From contig KN817521.1 in assembly GCA_000827495.1 (NCBI GenBank), forward strand, positions 186,001-250,000: a stretch of DNA of 64,000 nucleotides. Reading direction: 5' to 3'. Source of the stretch: Hypholoma sublateritium FD-334 SS-4 (taxonomy: Eukaryota > Basidiomycota > Agaricomycetes > Agaricales > Strophariaceae). This document shows positions 46,874 to 60,500 of the stretch, piece by piece; position 1 is the stretch's first letter; each line of letters opens with the position of its first letter. Both the position numbers and the translations under genes were made by a program. The notes under the pieces are model-generated. The model saw nothing but the letters and a program-made list of their open reading frames with translations, made no database searches and had not been told where the DNA came from.

Positions 46874-49136
46874 ATGCACGACTCCCTCTTCCACCAGGAC
46901 GCCCCCGTCCAGCACGACGACCTCTACGACGACCCCTACCCCGACTTCCTCACCTGGTCCCCCGACACAAAAAAATTCACAAACACCCCGCGCTCCTCCC
47001 CATACGTCATCCAGCAGCGCAACTACCAGACAATCCACTCCCCGCTGCCCGCACACCTCCTCCACGGCGACCTCGACGCCCAGTGGGCCCACCGCGGCAG
47101 CTTCTCGTCCTACTCGAGCGCCTCCGACGCCTCCGTCAGCGGCAGCGCACCCCCGCCGCGCATAAAGCAGGAGGACGGCTTCTACCCCGACCACCAGCGC
47201 CTCTCCTACGACCTCCAGCTGCTCCAGGCCCAGGGCAGCCCCACCGGCCCCCCGTTCTCGCCCACCCGCGGCGCATTCTACTCGCCGCCCTTTCAGCAGC
47301 AGCAGCTCCACCACCAACAGCTGCAGCAGCAGCACCAGCAGCTTCAACAGCAGCACCACCACCAACAGCAGACTAATGCATCCTTTGCCTCGTATCGGCT
47401 CCCCACCGGCCCCAACGCCACTATGCATCCTGCCGACCTCGCCCCCGACGCCGTCTCGCCACTCGCCTACCACCCCCAGGCCTGGCACCCGCCTCAGGAC
47501 CCCTTTGACCTTGACCACGACCAGCACATCGGCATGGCTACCCTCGACGTCGGAGTGGACTTGGGGGGCGTCGGCGAGATGATGGACATGGACGGCATGG
47601 TCGTCGTGTCCGGCGGCATGCCCGTCGGCCTCGGCGACGATTCCATCCCCATGGGCAACCCCGGTGTGGATGTGCCCGAGGAGACGGGCGAGGAGGATGC
47701 GGATGGCGAGGAGGACTGGGAGGCGCATTCGTATCAGCAGCAGCAGCAGCACCATCAGCACCTTCAGCATCAGCACCAGCAGCATCACCCTTCAGCGTAC
47801 CCGGACGCCTTCCAGCATTCGGGCCAGTCGATGGAAGTGCAGCAGCCCGAAGAGGTGGCAGAGATGGACATTGTGAGAATCAAGTCCGCCGACGATCATG
47901 CCACACACCCACGCCAGCTCAATTCTTCCCGGGCACCACGTGGGCGCTCAGATCAGCACAACGAGGGGCCGGACAGCGACATGGAGGGAGAAGAGAGAGG
48001 TGGCGAGAGCCAAGAAGCGAATTTGAGCGCCCAGCGGCGTTCGGGCGCTAACGGCCACAGCCACAGCGCTCGGAACGGCACCCGAACAGTCAAGAGTCCG
48101 CTCTCGACGTCCTCGATATCCAACGCATCCGACGAGGACCACAAGCCCGAGGCCGAGGACGAGGAGAGTGCGGCCTCCGACGAGGAGGAGGAAGAGGAGG
48201 ACCCGGACGAGTCGCCATCATCGGACGACGACTACGACGACGACAACGATCCGGAATTCGTCCTCACCACCCGCTCCTCGCGCGCACGCCGCGGCGCCAG
48301 CGTCACCCCCGCCGGGCTCGGCGACGCCTCCTCCTACCCCGGTGGCCCCGCATCATATCCCACATCCGGCGCCTTCGCCGAGGGCCGCAGCCTGCGCCCG
48401 CGCGCCGCCAGCGCGCGCGTGCGCTATACCCCCTACCCCGGCTCCGTATCAGGCGCCGGGGCGTACGGCGAGTTCTACGATGCGCAAGGGTACGTCGTCG
48501 ACGGCACCGGCCTCGCGCCCACACGCGGGCGCTACGCGAGCACCGCATCGGGCTCGATCTCCCCGTCGCTCGACGGCAGTGCGGCAGGGCGCACGCGCGG
48601 TGCGTCCGCGGGGCAGGCGACGCCGCACGCGCAGAGCCGGGCACACTCCTCCGGCGCGAACTCGGTGTCGAGCGCATCGCGCGGCGGGACGCGCGCGCCT
48701 GTGTCGGTGCCCATCCCCGTGCCCGTGCCGAATCTGACGAAGAAGTCGCGCGGGCGGCGCGTGCCGACGATGGAGTCGCTCGAGGACCTGCGCAGCGCGG
48801 CGAGCGGCGCGGGGCGGAAGCGGCAGGGCCCCGCGGGCAAGGGCGCGCGGATGTACCTCTGCGAGGTGGAGGGGTGCGGCAAGTGCTTCGCGCGGGGCGA
48901 GCACCTCAAGCGCCATGTGAGGAGTATTCATACGTATGAAAAGCGTGAGTCGTTCTTTCTACGTCGCGCGGTTTATTTGACTGACACGCTTTGTAGCTCA
49001 CAAGTGCATGTTCCCTGGTTGTGGCAAAGACTTTAGTCGACACGACAACCTCGGACAGCATATGAGGGTGCACAAGAACTATGTGCAGCCCGACCACGAC
49101 GACTCCTCCGTCTCCACCGCCTCACCGGCGCCGTAG
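46874..49136 (+). CDS. C2H2 zinc-finger transcription factor (Msn2/4-like finger pair)
   Basis: Nuclear DNA-binding regulator. Exons are 46874-48944 and 48997-49136, with one 52-nt intron inside the zinc-finger region (phase 1), giving 736 residues. The frame is open upstream to 46769, with ATGs at 46769 and 46841. I chose MHDSLFHQDAPVQHDD because strongly GC-rich third positions begin there. Two adjacent C2H2 fingers lie at the very C-terminus: YLCEVEGCGKCFARGEHLK with RHVRSIH, and HKCMFPGCGKDFSRHDNLGQ with HMRVH, the type of pair that reads short C/A-rich elements such as STRE. The rest is low complexity: Gln/His-rich tracts (around 47300-47370 and 47735-47790), acidic blocks (DEEEEEEDPDESPSSDDDYD) and Ser/Arg-rich linkers. 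It is the only recognisable gene in some 18 kb. Confidence 0.85.
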
Positions 49137-52100
49137 GGCACAAGGCGGAAGGCGTAGGCGAATGCTGCAATGAAACCATGGCTTGTGCGCGCTTTTTCGA
49201 GTAGAAGATTTTGGACTTCTCTGCGGCCGCACCGTCGTCTTTTCTTGTCAATGGTTTCACGGCCGTTTGTAACATTTTGGTTATCTTTTTTTTCGTCTCG
49301 TTGATGCTTTCCAGTTCGAACTCGATTTGTGCGGCGCTTGCTGTTCTCCTTCTTGCCACCTTCTATTGCTTCTTGTCCCGTTCGCGTCTCCTTTTTTTTT
49401 TCTCTGGGCCTCTCCCGGTTTCTTTCCATAGTGCTTTTGGGCTTTCTGTCGGCGCATACTTACACAACACATCACATCACATGCAACACTCCCCCCCGGT
49501 CCGCTCCACGCATCACCCATCCTGCCATGCATAACGATCACTTCTCGTCCATTCAGGTAAACTACACTCCCCTCCCAATCAGCGCACCCCCACCATCCCG
49601 CATCGCATCGCACACAGGCGACCCCCATTCGCCCGTTCATTGATTCGCCCCGTCACTCACTCTTTCATTCCGCACCACCCGCCCAACCCCACTGGACCGT
49701 GTCCCGGCCGCCCGGTGCGATGCGCATCCCATCCGCATCTGTCTGCGGCCACACAAGCTCCAGCGTGCTGCTCTAGCGCGCTGGCCCCCGGGCAGCCTGG
49801 CACCGACCGACAGCGCCGCCGGGCGTCTGCCCCGACGCAGGCAATACGAATCTGCCCCCGCCGATAACAAGTACCCTATCCCCATCTCGCCTATCTCGCC
49901 TGTAATAGCGCCGCGCCCTCACAGACGCTGCCTGCCTGCATACATGTACCCTACCCTACGCTACTTACCCGCCGCCGCATATTCTTATTCTACCCGCACC
50001 CTACCGTAGCCTCATACTTAATGTGTGTCACTGACAAAATGCAAATAAATACCCGTACTGAACTGCATCGCGTCGTTGTCACGGTGTGAATGGATATTTG
50101 CAAATTCATTGTGCGTGGGGCGGTGGAGCGCGCCGCGGCTGGAACGTGTCTTCTAGGCCGCTTCGCAGCGCTGATTGGCGCGCCCGTCTCCACGGCTCTC
50201 CGTAGCGCGCCAGGCGCTTCCCGCGAGGCTCAAAGCCCGTGCAGGGTGCATCGGCCCGCGCACCGCGCGTGCCTGCCCTCCGATCTGGCTGCTGCGTCGA
50301 CGACTCGACGTGCGGCGACTCGCTGACTTGTCAGTGACGCCTGCCAGCGCTAATGCGCCTTGCTTCGCGGCGCCGTCCGCGGAGTCGACGCGACGGCGGC
50401 GGCGGTAGTGAAGCGCCAGCCAGCCCGCCCGGCCTGGGCCGTATCGCTATCTCAGCTGGCCTGCGCCCCCAACCACCCCAACCCCACAGCGGCTGCGTAT
50501 CTATCTGGATTCTGATTACCCTGCGGGATCGCGTGCGTAGCGCGGCCATGCTGCAGCTTTAGTCAAGCGCCAGCAGCATCAATTGCGTGCGCTATCGGAC
50601 AGATAGTGCCTGCCTCCCGGGGATACGCAGCCCGCGAATGGGGCCACCCGAGTCGCGTATCGCGCGCCGTGCGCGGCGCCTGGCCAGGCGGCGACAGCTG
50701 CTCGCTGCGTGACCGTACGCGCTTCGAGCTGTCACTCAATCGCTTTGTCGTGTCGCCGCGGGGCTGCGCTGCATCGGGCGCGCAGGGTGCGCTTCTCGCG
50801 ACGCCCTGGACAGGACAGGACGCGTGCGGGCTCCCAGCCCTGGTGCCGTGGAGCGTTGGCAGACGCAGTTGGAGCAAAGAACAAAGAAGACAAGCGCCGG
50901 CACTCCAGCCACCTCCGGGGCCTTCGCGAAGCTGCGCACACACATGCGCGCGTCCTGGCGGACAGCACGCACGGTGTCACGGCCCCCCGCGCTCAGGCGA
51001 CGATACGCGCAGGCGAGGCCGGCCTCGAGCCCCAGCGGCCCGCGCCGGCGCCCAATCATCACACCGTCGCCCGCCGCCCGCCCGGGTGCAGATGGAAGCA
51101 TGTCCGCCATTACGACAGGGTGCCCAGAGTCCGCGCACGCACGCACCCGCGCCGGGAGGGTGGTGGGTGCAGCGCGTGCGAGGCGATCCGTCATCCGCCG
51201 CGGGGGCCATCGCGGCATCGCCGTTGATGCATGGATGGATGGATGGATGCCTGATGGGCGCCTTCGGCGACGGACGACGGCTGCGCGCACAGCCCGCGCC
51301 GGGCAGCGGCGTGGCGTGGCGTGGCGTCCGCCTCGGGTGCGCGCCGCGCGCGCCCGTGCCCGGGGCTTGACTAACGCTATATCGCACGAAACAGTAAAGA
51401 GCAGCAGGTGGACGCCCCCCTTCCTTTCCCTCCCCTTGCACGGCGCTTTTGCGCATGGACTGGCGCCGCGCGATGGATCTTCGCCCCACCGCTGGGCCCT
51501 GCGACGCTGCCATTGGTCCTAGCAATAATTGCGCGCGCGAGTTGCTAAATTAGACACGGGGGGCCGCGGGACGTTCGCGTAAAAATACGCAAGTGATGAT
51601 GTCGACTTGGCGCATTAGCTTTGCGTGATGTGCATGTATATACACAGACGCGCTGGGAACGCGCTGCCTCGCGCTGCGCACGCTGCGTGGGGCGGAGTTC
51701 GATCGTGCAGCGGAAGGTGTTGGCCAGGCGCCCGGCCGCTGTGGGGAGTACCCCGCATTTCAAATCACATCGCTCGCTTAGGCAAACTGAAAGAAACTAT
51801 CTGCCTGCGACAGTGGGACGCCGGGCCCGGGTGAGATCATGCTGCCTCGACGCTGAGATGTGTTCGTGTGAAATGCGCAAGAAAGGCGTTCTATCATCTC
51901 GTGCACCCGCCGTGGCTGCGCATATCACAGAGATTCCTCGGACCCAAGTAGCTAACGTCCGTCTTCTCTCTCGCATGCCTAACATCTTAGCCGGGATTAA
52001 ATATAGCTCTCTGATCGACAGAGGCTTCTCCAAAGCGCAGTGGAGCGCTGTTTCTCAACATCGTGTTTTTCCCTGGCACACAGACGTCACCAAACCTGCT

Positions 52101-55100
52101 GGTCGTCCTCATCCGAACAACACCAAAGTCAGTCATCATATCGGAATTCTAAAGCGTCGACGCTTCCCATTGGCTTCGGACCAGACTTTCTTGATGCTCT
52201 CAGCTATCATCTATGGATCCCACATAATGATAGTCAGTTTTACTCAGAACTTTCTGGGGTGTTGTCTAGCATGTCATGGTGGCCTTCCGCTGAGGCATCT
52301 TCCCGTTCCAGAGATAAATACGCAAAATGCGGGGGACCTAAATTTGTCTTTTGATCTATTTCGATCGTCTATTACCTCCGGAGACGGTCCGTTGATAGCC
52401 GGCTACAGCCCGTCAGGCGGGCCGGTGCCACTTGAGAGTTGTCAGTGAAACTCAGTTGAGTTCAGTGCAAGTTTAGGGCGATCCCTCTCGAGCACCGATA
52501 CGTTCGTTTAAATTATTTTGATACTTGAAAACTGTCAGTGTTCACCAAAAAACTTCACCAAGTAAATTCAATTTATGATGAAGATTGAAAGCTGATGTTG
52601 AAATGATACAGTGGCCCGATTGCTGAAGAATGTAAATATCGCATTGCAAATGGAGCCAAGTTTTTTATATTGTTTATTTCCACGCAATATGTTCTCAACT
52701 TCTCTCTCGATGGGGAGTTGGAAACTTTCAGATCTTCTGTGAATCCAGTCTCGAAACTGGGGAAAGTTCGGACAGCCTTTTCACCCGTTTGTTATTTTTC
52801 TTTACCACCGGCACGTAGGAGAACATTCTGGGGGGTCCGGTGGCAGATTGGACGGTGGGGTCAACACGGAATCTAAATTTGGGTATGCGAAAAGTCGCGC
52901 CTCCGAAGGTGTCCCTTTGGGGCTGTCTGGGGTACCACCTGAGCGGTACCACCCACAACCTTCTTCTTTTTCATTTTGCACTGGCCAAATCGCGTGGTCG
53001 ATTCAAAATTTCTCGGTCCTTTTGGAGACATATTCCCGCACGACCGCCGCAGTGCCATCATAGGACTCTCTCTTGTTCACGAGGAAGCTGATGAGTGCAG
53101 GCGCAGTAGAGTGGGAAGCGCCGCTTATCAGGTATTCGGAGCGTCAATCATTGTCTACATTCGCATCGCTCTCACCTTGTACTGCTTCTTCTTTGACTTC
53201 TCATTGTGCCTCAACTATCTCCTCGCTCCGCGCCGACCTCGCTACCTCCGTCCAGTCCAGGCTCTTCACCGAGCTGTTTGTCTTTCATTGTTGCCTCATA
53301 CATCCCGTCAGCTCGCTCTGCTGGTTTATTGAAGTAATTTATCAAGTCTATCTCGTTCGGCTTTTGTTGGCCCTTTCTATTCAATTTCCGCGTTTCCATT
53401 ACACCCGATAATTTCAGAGATGTGCACCGCGGTCTCCGGCGTGCATTTGCTTTTAGACACGAAGAGCTCGTGAAGGCAAGTAAATGACAGCTTTAGACCT
53501 CTTTTGACCTGAATTGAAACACAACCCGACGCTCGTTCGCGACGATCCGCTATATCGCGCAGCTTCAGTGCCTAGATAACTATGCTTCTTCCAATACAGC
53601 TTACCTGAAACGCCTTCTACATCGGCATACATTTTTTGCGATTAACGAGAGAAGGAGCCCAGTGGCATCTGCCACTGCTTTTGTTGGAGCCTGTTCCGAA
53701 TATGCAGTACAATTTTCATTGGGCGTTCGCGCCACTTCATCGCAACTGAGCTCCAGGTCGTCGATTTATATTTAGCCCGAGGGCCAGACTGTCTAATGTT
53801 AGCCGGTGGCACCCTCGACTTTGACAGAAAGGCAGTGCGCCTTTGGTCTTCCGGCCCTTCTCGGCCTACTCAAACGCAGCGGAGTAACAGTAGAACTCAT
53901 GGGCTCCGTTCCAAGGGAGCCCAAGACCGACCAAGACAACTGGTAAATTCTAGGCACCGAAATACTGTTTTCAGCGGAACGACCAATTCCTCCGCACCTG
54001 TGTTTTCATTTCGTACAGTAAACGTTCATGCTTATTTGATTGTCCTGCCAATATCGGATGCTCATTGTGGTGGATTTTGCCATCTCGAGCCTGACATCCA
54101 TCAAATGGGGAAATAACATACTCTATCAAAAGGGCTCGGCTCAGTACCTATTGGGCCCTGGCGCCCACATGCGCTGAGCCACCGCTATGGCCCATGCCAA
54201 GGTGTCTGTCAGACACAAGCTTGATATTGCCATTTCTAGTTTTTCCGCCAAAAGGCGGGTGCAAATCAATCGTCTTTGTTTTTACATACGTGGAGCAGCG
54301 GGAGGCGCGCATATGCAGAGTTCTCAGTGTCATACTTCGTCCTATTTACGTAGGTGGTCATTGCCTTGATTGGGTTAATTTCCAGCCCAGTTGGGGGTAC
54401 AAGGAGACACGAGAACATGTCAGACTTGCGAGCTGCTTTGCCAGTGCATGCCTGTGTCTTTTTTCTTGTCCGGTGGCGTATGGATGCCTGTCTAGATCAA
54501 CCGGGAATGATAGTGACCATGCTCCCGGCCGGCCCGTGTAAATGGCTGGATTTCCTGTCATCTGAGCGTAAGTCAATAGATTGTCGTCTTTTGTTCGAGT
54601 AAATCGCCATTTCATCGTGTTCAAGTTTGCGAGAACAAAGCACTCTGTACGCGTCGTTGATCGCGGTCCAAAGATTGGTAATAATTGCCGTCTGTATAGC
54701 CGGAATTGAATTGGTATAGGTCGATAAACCAGCTGTCCTAAGTCAAATTGTGTGTATCAGTTCCTGGGCCCCGGCCACAAACTTACTGTTGGGAATGGGT
54801 GGCCTTATGTCCGTCACGATGTACAAGCGTTTCCTTTGTTTGCATGCGTGACGCCGCCGCCTGACACCCTTAGTAAATGAGAATACGTGGATATCCCGGG
54901 CAATCTACATCGAGGTGGTGAGGATTTTTTTCATTGGACCATGGTCCGATATTGACATATACCTTCCAAGAATATATTAACAAATCAACAAACCAAAACG
55001 CATCGGGGCGATCACAGGCAATTTTTCGACTTCGCGATATCCGTGCTTGATCGAAGGTCAACCGATAGATTGCGGACACGCCGTAGAAGAACAGAAGCGG

Positions 55101-56396
55101 TCAGCTTGGAAAACGCATATGTTTAGACGGGAAGATGGGCTGGAGATAAAAATCCGAACACCGGTGTACCTGTATACGAATTGACCAAATGCATAGTGGG
55201 AAAGGCTTGAAATACACTGTACTTAGCGTCTATATCGGATAATATACTGAAAGTAGACAACGTCAGTACTTGCCATGCGGCACCGGAGACAACGCTCACC
55301 TTTATGTAACTTTCAACTGAAAGCCTAGGTACATTTGCGTTTCTGTCGGTTTGACATGCACAGCCTCCTGCTCGCTTCCATGGATGTCACGATCAGCTCC
55401 ACCTTTCTTTGTAAGTAATATGTTGGTATGAATTCCGATTGAAAAGGAATACACCAGGCGAAAAGGTAGTCTTCATTTGCGGCCTCTCGACATCATCTTA
55501 CACGTAGGCAACGACGGCGGATTCATGGACCGCTACGTCCTCGTAATACGATTTGTCGTCTTCATTCTCAGGCTGAATGATTAGTCGGATAGCATACGGA
55601 TTAGTTTCGCCGTGGGGCTGCAGCTTCGCCGGAAGGCTGAGTAACAATTGCGACAGCTAAGTCACCATCGCGAGAAACACTGTCCTGGGGAGAGTTCAAC
55701 GTTGCCTGAAATGGTTCACGTTTAGTCATAGGCCGCAGCACAGATAGTCAACGCTGGAGGAGGGAATAAGGCGGGATTTTCGACGGTGGCATTACACAGG
55801 ACTGACCAAGTGACAGCCCGACGAAGATAACCTATTATACGAACGTGGCCTTTTGGTGAGAAAAGACGCTGTGGCTCTCCGGCTTGTGGGGTCATATTCG
55901 AGCTGCGGCCGAACGTTGTGTAGGAACGACCTTCCCTGGCACACGATAAGCTATTCAAGGAGGGTATCTGACCACGCTCTAGTAGTGGTCCGGAATCAGG
56001 CCTTCAGTTCACACAAGTTGGCCGAAAAAGACTGGGTCGATGCCTAGGTGAGCTCAACGAATCAAGTATGGAACGCCTGACCACATCCCGGTGCTTTGAC
56101 AAGAGAGCACTCCACTTGCGATCTACAAATACAGCGACGCCAGTGCATTGACGCCGAATTGATAGATATACATCTGTGGTAAAATCTGAAAACCTAAAAG
56201 TAGAACGAATCTTTCAGATTGAGATTAAAGAAAAGGGAAACAAGGTGCTCACATGCATGGATTATAATCACACGTATAATGCGATGAGAGGACATAAATA
56301 CACAAGCGCAGTCAAGATCTTTGCTGATAAATGGACAAGAAGGCGAGAAACAAAAGGCGCGTCATAAGCAGCAGCCAACAAGTGGAAAAGTCACGT
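49137..56396. other. Long stretch (about 7.3 kb) with no recognisable gene
   Basis: The first 2.4 kb (to about 51600) is very GC-rich and pyrimidine-biased next to the factor gene, so it includes that gene's 3' UTR. It contains a short ATGG tetranucleotide run. The remainder has near-balanced composition with only short, unrelated open frames on both strands. I found no spliceable exon chain, tRNA, or terminal repeats. Direct repeats such as GGTACCACC near 52931 and 52945 are too short to mean much. Confidence 0.5.
51231..51249. repeat. ATGG tetranucleotide microsatellite
   Basis: Four and a half tandem copies of ATGG lie in GC-rich noncoding DNA downstream of the zinc-finger gene. Confidence 0.8.
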
Positions 56397-57079
56397 CTAT
56401 GCATCGTCCGTCATGATGGCGAAGAATTCTTGTTCGCTAATTTCGCCATCTTGGTCCAAGTCGAATTCGTCGATCATGGCTTTCCTGTCGCGAGAGAATC
56501 AGCTGAGTATAAACGAGACAATGCACCCTTACAGTTCGTCGTCTTCTAGTCGGTCGCCGATCTCTTTCGCTACGCGTCTCAGGTTCCTCAGACTAATCTT
56601 GCCTGTTCCATCGTCATCAAACAGTTTGAAGGCCCGCCTGATTTCCTCCATAGGATCGCGCTCCAGAATTCGTTCGCTCACTGGGGTGAAAATCACGTCA
56701 GGTGTCTTTTCCGAGTAGCGTTAGAGCTCAAGGAAGGGAAGCGGATAAGTTTGCAAGTAACAAGCGGAGACCTCGCGTAACAGAAAGGGGACGTATAAAA
56801 GCGCGTATACTCACTGATTTTCGCGAAATCCTGGAACTCCATCAGTCCCACATTATCTTTGTCGTGATCTCTGAGTAACTTCAGCACTTCGGCTTTCTTC
56901 AGGTCGAATCCTAGGGCTCGCATTGCGACTTTTAGTTCGTGATAGTCAACGCATCCGTCTTTGTCCGTATCGAAAAGTTCGAAGGCTTCCTTTATTTCTT
57001 GTTTTTGTTCATCGGTGAGTTCTGGTCGCGCGTGACTGCGCCGTTGTTTGGCCTTTTGCGCTGCTGATGAAGTATACAT
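56397..57079 (-). CDS. CDC31: Centrin (Cdc31/caltractin)
   Basis: Calcium-binding EF-hand protein of the spindle pole body; it also serves nuclear export (TREX-2) and nucleotide-excision repair complexes. Exons 57079-56815, 56680-56533 and 56484-56397 give 166 residues, the usual length. EF-hand loops are [24 protein letters not shown] (degenerate, position 12 not acidic), [12 protein letters not shown] (position 12 Asn, as in other centrins) and [12 protein letters not shown]. The first intron's acceptor was set at CCCCAG so that the join reads [15 protein letters not shown], matching the family; an AG further upstream would insert seven extra residues. Divergent from the RdRP gene. Confidence 0.95.
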
Positions 57080-57544
57080 CGACTATGGGTGGTGGTGGTG
57101 GCTAGTAAACGCTCGAAGTCACGCCATCACGAAGGTCGCGAAAGCACGTGATCCTGGCACCGATTGTCACAGCGGATAAATCAGGAATCAACCACTGCCG
57201 CCTGCTGCCGCCAGTACTTACCGCAGTTGGTGGCCTGCAGGCTGCAGGATGTCATGATCTTCTAATCGGAATCCCATCTATGAACGTCCCGCTTCACTTC
57301 TCTGTACAATAGCGCGATAACTCCCGATACCCGCCCTTTCTTGGATACCCTAATTCTCTTCCTCAGCTCAAGGTTCACAATTGAACCGACAATCATATCC
57401 ACCCGCCATACGCGACGCCCACCATGACGAGCAAGGTTAGTGTTTCCATGTCTATTGAAAGAGAAAAGTTCCAAGCTTATCATATCTCTCTTTTACAGCT
57501 CCCCAAAGATTCTGATTATACGAAACAAGCCGACGCTGGGTCCA
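57080..57544. other. Divergent promoter, centrin / RNA-dependent RNA polymerase
   Basis: The 465 bp between the chosen starts. It includes an ATG at 57424 (ATG ACG AGC AAG, then GTTAGT) that looks like a tiny first exon, but its phase does not fit the downstream polymerase frame. The true 5' end of the polymerase gene is therefore unresolved. Confidence 0.5.
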
Positions 57545-60500
57545 ATGATTGTCAATCTAGTGGTCCGCGGCAGAATGCCCCAGTTTGAAAGATTCGATAC
57601 TGATATACGGTTTCAGATGATGATTCGTTCTGCTTTCGAGCGCCACGGCAGAAACATGGGTCTCATCATAGAAATGACTCACGTCAAGCCATTTCCACGG
57701 CTTCCCCCAGTCGGACTGTTGGAGGGCACCCTAAGCAATCGCCCGCATTCCCAACCGCCTGTAAGCCTCCGTAATTCGCTTTACGTACCATATAATTTAC
57801 CAATCCTTAAAGCTGCCTCCAAGTCAAGCGTTCATGATACTCCGCGCGGCAATTTGACTCCCGGTACACCCATTCGCAAGGGTCCCATTATTTCTGCGGG
57901 AACGCCAACTAGCCTAAGTGCTGTCGCAATAGAGAAGGTTTTCAAAGATATGGAAAACAAAAAGAAAATAAGTTCGTGCGGAATATTGCCTTTGAAATTG
58001 GTACTGAGGATTTACTAGCAGCACCTGATTCGAGTAAAGTTCTCGTTGCTGAAGTAAATCTACTTGCACAGATGCCCTTTCACTACTAACCGGAATGATA
58101 GAAACGTAAAACAGTGGTCGTGGTAGGAGATAGTGATAGCGACAGTGTCGAAGACACAGATGGTTCGTATGTTGATACTGCAATTTTCAAATCTTATTCA
58201 CTCCTTATCAGTGTCAACGGATATTGAACCGTCTGAATCCCCAACGCGCCCGACCCCCCTCTCTACCGAATCTTCCCAGTCCTCAATGAATTCCATGTTC
58301 TCTGATTTGTCTGTGTCAAGCAGTCAATCATCCTTTGAATCAATGTCAACCCAACGGATATATCCCAAGTCATCCATGGTTCCCAAGTCACAACCAGTAC
58401 AATCGACTTCCCCACTTGGTAATGCAAACGTTCCGATATTTGTTGCAGACATTTTCAGCAGCGGATCGTCACCCGGCTTGCATGACACTCAAAGTCAAAC
58501 TCAAAAGGCTGCAGATCCCCAACCTGCAATGCCAAACTCCGAGCCAGATTTGCCAACCCACCCAGCTCCAAAGGCAGTATCGAGTTTTGCTAACAGCTTG
58601 TTCGGGACTGATCTCGCAGAGACGGTGATAGCCCACTCAGACGAGATTCAAAAGTTGTTTGACGACAACCAAATCGAGTGGGGCACTCAATATGAACTTG
58701 CCCGCGGTGTAACAACGGGCGCTTGGACTTGGGAAGACGTTCGCGCCCGTGTCAAGAGCTTCATCGGTAACAATGAACTGATGGCTAGCAAAGTTTTTGC
58801 TCTTATGCTTGAGCGTCCCTCTCTTGCAAATACAAACCTTGGTCTTTGGTGAAGGAACTTTATATTGTCAATTATTCTCCTTACTGAACAATTCTCTTTT
58901 TCAGGAAAGAACTTGATCGAGAGCAAGCAGCGATTGCGGAGAACAAGGGCCGCGGATTGGGACTGATGGGGGAATGGCAAGGAAGTTCTAATTGGTATGG
59001 CGGTCAAATTCAACAACTTGCACGTGTCGTCAAGGACAATAAAACATTCAAGATTGTCCTCGAAGCAATGAGAAGGGATCGCTCTCATCGATTTGCCAGG
59101 TTCTACGGGTCCCGGCGATTTCTACAGCTCAAGATTCCCGAAGACCTCTTGAAGAACGAGAACGAGAAATTAATATCTTTTTTGATCCATAAGTTTGTTC
59201 TTTGTGGTCGTATCTTCGTCCCCTTCCACTCCAAAGACGATCATGTGTACTTGGTTGAGACCAGTGAAGCCTGCGGGCGGTCGGCGCAGCACTGGTGTAG
59301 CGACCGATCGCTTATGCCATTCCGCGATTTCATCAATTGGCATAACCCTCTGATCCAGGAAAAGAACTACAACCAAGTACGGCAAAATCATCTATTCCGA
59401 CTATTGAGCCTTCGTCTAATCATATTTTAGGTCATCAGCAAGTACGTCACTCGCTTTGCTTTGGGACTGTCGACCTCCGTGCCTGTTTTGGAATTCAAAG
59501 AAGAAAACATCATCTTCATCGACGATCTAAGTAAGTACACAAATCTCTTTGACTTCATCTGATTCTCATCGGAACATGTAGCATCGTCGGAGTGGCCTTC
59601 CGGAAAGAAGAACCCGCCCGCAAATATGCTGATGACGGACGGTTGTGGATTCCTTAACCATGCTGCTTTGCACGCAATCGTCAAGTACCTCGACTACGAA
59701 AGCCTGCCAGCCGGTGTTCAGGGGCGTATAGATGGGAGCAAAGGATTTTGGGTTCTCCACCCAACCGACGTATCGGCAGAGCCAAAAATTTGGATACGAA
59801 CCTCTCAGGACAAAATCAAAAACAGCTCTTTCGATCGTGCTCACAGGGTTTTTGACTTGTTGGGTCCATCTCGACCTTCAGCCCCCATAGCCCTCACGTC
59901 GCAAAGCATCATCAATGTTTTCTCCAATGGTATTCCAGACACGACTCTTGAGCTCATGCTGGAAGAGGGGCTAGAAAAGGAAATTGGCCCGTTGCTGGAA
60001 TGGGGAAAACCATATGCTATGGTCTTCCTCTGGGATGCAATCAACAAATTGGGCAACATTTCTGGATCGCGAACTCAGAGGTTATCGACGGCTTTGAATC
60101 GTGCATTGGGCCTCCAAGGGCGCGATTGGGGGCATGACAGTGTTTCGTCTGATATTCTTGATATTCCTGCCATTGAAGAACCTGCGGCTACATATACTGG
60201 CCGAAACAAGTATAGCGGAAGTTAGTACATTTATCCTTTCCCATTCAAATATGCGAAACTGATCCTCCGGTGCAGATCCTCTCGTACTGCATGAAAGTGC
60301 AATGGAGTTGATTCAAGCAGGGTTCCACCCTGCCAACAATGAGCAATTGCATTCAAAGATGAAATATATAGTCAAGTGGGCGATCGATTCTTCGGTTTCT
60401 AAATACCGTATCCCTATAGAAGAATCTCTGGGGGCATTCATTGTTCCGGGTAAAGTTTACCCAATCCACAGGCTTTAAACTATGATTTCTCATATTTTGC

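Noticed and set aside
46820..47788. A 322-codon minus-strand frame opposite the zinc-finger gene
   Set aside because: Antisense of CAG/CAC-rich coding sequence; the plus strand carries two canonical C2H2 fingers.
49137..51600. Several long open frames in GC-rich DNA downstream of the zinc-finger gene
   Set aside because: All are Arg/Ala/Pro-rich, present in most frames at once, and without domains; this is a composition effect.
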